A DNA stretch of 7,506 bases from Planctomycetaceae bacterium (GTDB lineage: Bacteria > Planctomycetota > Planctomycetia > Planctomycetales > Planctomycetaceae). Below, one piece after another: positions 5,611 to 7,506 of the stretch (its first letter is position 1; every line of letters starts with the position of its first letter). The notes beneath the pieces are model-generated. The model made no database searches. It was not told where the DNA came from and was given only the letters and a program-made list of their open reading frames with translations. Location of the stretch: the NCBI GenBank assembly GCA_027080405.1, contig JALWSL010000120.1, forward strand, positions 748-8,253, read 5' to 3'. The translations under genes were made by a program, and so were the position numbers.

Positions 5611-6933
5611 ATGAGAGCCCTCGACCAAAGAGCCTGCTGCCAGGCAAACCTGTTTATCAATTCAACCTTGTTCGCTTACATATCTGGCTGCCTTGTTGCC
5701 AGCCTGCTGCTTGTTTGCGTGTCTGGTTGTAACGAACCCGGCGATTCCGCCAAACAGAACACCTCGACACCAGCCGATTCTGCCTCCGTAAAAGATACTG
5801 TCCCCCTGAAAGATGACGGAAAACCGAAGCAGGCATCCACAAAGCCCCAAACCGAACCGGTTGTCATTGAAATCAGCGATGAACTGGCCGAAAAGATCGC
5901 TGCTGCCAAGCAAAGCGCGAAGGAACTTGGCATCGCCATGAAGGAAGATTCAGATGGCCATGTCATTTCTCTTGATACCGCAGCCAACCGGAGTTGGGTC
6001 GATGACTACCAGATGCAACAAATCCTTGTTTTTCCGTATCTGCAAAGTCTCGTGCTGGAAGGCCCCAGTATCAGCGATCAACTGGCCCCGCAAATTGCAG
6101 GTTTGACCGAACTGACTTCACTCACTCTGAAAAATACACTCATTGGCGATACCGGTCTGGCGGAACTCCCGAAACTGAAAAAGTTGAAGATTATCGACCT
6201 CCGCCTCTCCCCATTAGTCACCGATGCCAGCATGAAAAGCCTGGCTCAGATGCCTCAATTGCGTGCCGTCCGGGTATCGGGCTGCAACATCAGTGATGCG
6301 GGACTGAAAATGATCCTGCAACTCCCTCACCTGAGTGAGCTCGATATCCGCAACTGTCGGAAATTGACTCGCGCTGGCATCGAAATGGTTGCCGGGAAAT
6401 CGGGTCTGAAAAACCTGAAGATTGGCGGCGGATTGATCGACGATTCCATCATCCCACTGGTGGCGAAGATGAAAACACTGCAGGGCCTGTCGCTGGACAA
6501 CTGTAATTTGAGTGACGCCGGGCTTCGACCACTGGAAAATCTGTCCCTGGTCGATTTGACACTGTACCAGACTCCCAGGATCACCGATGCAGGGCTTCAA
6601 TTCCTCAAAAAGTTCGACCGCCTGAAGAAACTGACGCTGCGGGACATCGCCGCAACAGGAGATTCGCTTCGCCTGCTCCCGAACCCGAATCTGCTCGTCT
6701 CGCTGAATCTGGCCCAATCCGGAATAACCGACCGGGAAATCCCCAGTCTCGCATCGTTCAATCATCTCTCTGTTTTAATTCTTAACGAGACAAAGATAAC
6801 TGACACAGCGATCGAAACGCTGGAAAAAATGAAGTCTCTGAAAAAAGTCGAAATGACACAAACCGGCGTCACCCAATCGGGGGCCGACCGATTGAAAAAA
6901 TCGTTACCCGACTGCGACATACGCATCAATTGA
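5611..6933 (+). CDS. Leucine-rich-repeat lipoprotein
   Basis: A 440-residue predicted lipoprotein with a binding, not catalytic, type of fold. The hydrophobic stretch CLVASLLLVCVSGC ends in a lipobox (VSGC) with C40 as the lipidated residue; the 39-residue signal is long. Residues 41-85 are a Ser/Thr/Pro/Lys-rich linker, 86-142 a helical region, and from about 144 to the end there are roughly twelve leucine-rich repeats of 23-25 residues. Their pattern LxxLxLxxxxITDAGLxxLxxLxx, with phrases such as ITDAGLQFL and NISDAGL, is the cysteine-containing/GALA-like type abundant in planctomycetes. The last repeat ends in LPDCDIRIN, a common C-terminal cap. No enzyme domain is present. The ligand is unknown; interaction with surface or secreted proteins is inference. 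It is divergent from the sialidase-like gene and 91 bases before the glycosyltransferase. A start at 5584 or 5524 is possible. Confidence 0.85.
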   Translation: MRALDQRACCQANLFINSTLFAYISGCLVASLLLVCVSGCNEPGDSAKQNTSTPADSASVKDTVPLKDDGKPKQASTKPQTEPVVIEISDELAEKIAAAKQSAKELGIAMKEDSDGHVISLDTAANRSWVDDYQMQQILVFPYLQSLVLEGPSISDQLAPQIAGLTELTSLTLKNTLIGDTGLAELPKLKKLKIIDLRLSPLVTDASMKSLAQMPQLRAVRVSGCNISDAGLKMILQLPHLSELDIRNCRKLTRAGIEMVAGKSGLKNLKIGGGLIDDSIIPLVAKMKTLQGLSLDNCNLSDAGLRPLENLSLVDLTLYQTPRITDAGLQFLKKFDRLKKLTLRDIAATGDSLRLLPNPNLLVSLNLAQSGITDREIPSLASFNHLSVLILNETKITDTAIETLEKMKSLKKVEMTQTGVTQSGADRLKKSLPDCDIRIN

Positions 6934-6945
6934 TGACTTTTTTCC
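6924..6945 (+). terminator. Weak terminator-like palindrome at the LRR stop codon
   Basis: catcaattgatg (6924-6935) is a perfect 12-base palindrome overlapping the TGA stop, followed by ac and then a run of six T. The stem is only four AT-containing pairs around a four-base loop, too weak for a confident terminator, so read-through into the glycosyltransferase gene is possible. Confidence 0.2.
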
Positions 6946-7024
6946 CATTGAAGATTTTTCGGCTGTCCGGAGTGAACCTCTTTTACAATTTCAAACATCG
7001 TGGCGAGATCCAAGAAATAGACCG

Positions 7025-7506
7025 TTGAAAATTGCTCACATCATCACCAGGCTCATCGTGGGGGGGGCACAGGAAAATACGGTTCACACCGTGGAAGACC
7101 ACATCCGTGAATTTGGCGATGAAGTAACGCTGATTACCGGGCCGCCTCTGGGGCCGGAGGGAAGTCTGCTTCCCCGTGCTGAAAAATCGGGATGTAACCT
7201 GATCATTCTCGATGAACTTCGCCGCAACATCCATCCGATCCGTGAACTGGTTGCCTATCGAAAGTTGAAGAAACATCTTCGTCAGTTGCAACCGGATATC
7301 GTCCACACGCACAGCTCGAAAGCGGGCATTCTGGGCCGCCGCGCCGCTTTTACATTGAAGATCCCCTGCGTTCATACCATTCACGGAGCCGCGTTTCATT
7401 ACGGTCAACACCCTTTTCTGTATCGTGCCTATCAATGGAGCGAAAAAATCGCAGCCCGCTGGACCAGTCATACGATTTCCGTCGCCGACGCAATGTCTGA
7501 ACCATA
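7025..7506 (+). CDS. GT4-type glycosyltransferase, N-terminal part (runs off the window)
   Basis: The first 160 codons of a GT-B fold glycosyltransferase, expected to total about 370-400 residues, which transfers a sugar from a nucleotide donor, probably in exopolysaccharide or other surface glycan synthesis. The N-terminus KIAHIITRLIVGGAQENT (residues 2-19) is the classic family opening, with the glycine-rich loop VGGAQ after strand 1. PDIVHTHSSKAGILGRRAA (90-108) and VHTIHGAAFH (116-125) are the conserved acceptor-side motifs of the N-terminal domain. The donor-binding EX7E domain lies beyond the window. The start must be TTG: no ATG or GTG in frame precedes the motif, and it places the first beta strand at residue 2. 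No strong Shine-Dalgarno is visible. A run of eight G (7060-7067) encodes part of the VGG motif. The gene may share a transcript with the LRR gene. Confidence 0.9.
   Translation, partial: MKIAHIITRLIVGGAQENTVHTVEDHIREFGDEVTLITGPPLGPEGSLLPRAEKSGCNLIILDELRRNIHPIRELVAYRKLKKHLRQLQPDIVHTHSSKAGILGRRAAFTLKIPCVHTIHGAAFHYGQHPFLYRAYQWSEKIAARWTSHTISVADAMSEP

Overview
The window looks like ordinary chromosomal DNA from a planctomycete (Gimesia/Rubinisphaera-like would fit). This is inferred from the gene repertoire rather than from a marker gene: a leucine-rich-repeat lipoprotein, a secreted Asp-box sialidase-like protein and a secreted TPR protein, at moderate GC, with sparse Shine-Dalgarno signals and several non-ATG starts. 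I see no rRNA, tRNA, CRISPR array, insertion sequence, integrase or phage gene.

Minus strand (right to left from 5024 to 60): a secreted sialidase/BNR-repeat protein (5024-3819); a hairpin-bearing gap; then a tight three-gene run made of a two-TM ion channel with a cytoplasmic RCK/TrkA module (3648-2599), a Nudix hydrolase (2589-2140) and the tRNA wobble methyltransferase TrmL (2143-1658, overlapping the Nudix stop). After a 170-base gap comes a secreted TPR protein with a BamE-like motif (1487-60). Plus strand: a leucine-rich-repeat lipoprotein (5611-6933), followed by the first 160 codons of a GT4-type glycosyltransferase that starts at a TTG (7025) and runs off the window.

The 586-base divergent region 5025-5610 is the most structured non-coding stretch. 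It holds three independent short tandem repeats of 17-18 bp, a perfect 9+1+9 inverted repeat just downstream of a candidate sialidase promoter, and a good sigma70-like promoter facing the LRR gene.

How the genes fit together: the channel-Nudix-trmL run looks co-transcribed, with a 9-base gap and then a 4-base overlap, but the three functions (ion flux, nucleotide sanitation, tRNA modification) share no obvious pathway. Sialidase, TPR protein and LRR lipoprotein are all predicted to be exported, and the glycosyltransferase probably acts in surface polysaccharide synthesis. I found no clear new defence or mobile system. The best leads are the channel's degenerate selectivity filter (TLGSRD in place of TVGYGD), the tandem repeats and dyad between the divergent genes, and an eight-G run inside the glycosyltransferase's N-terminal motif.
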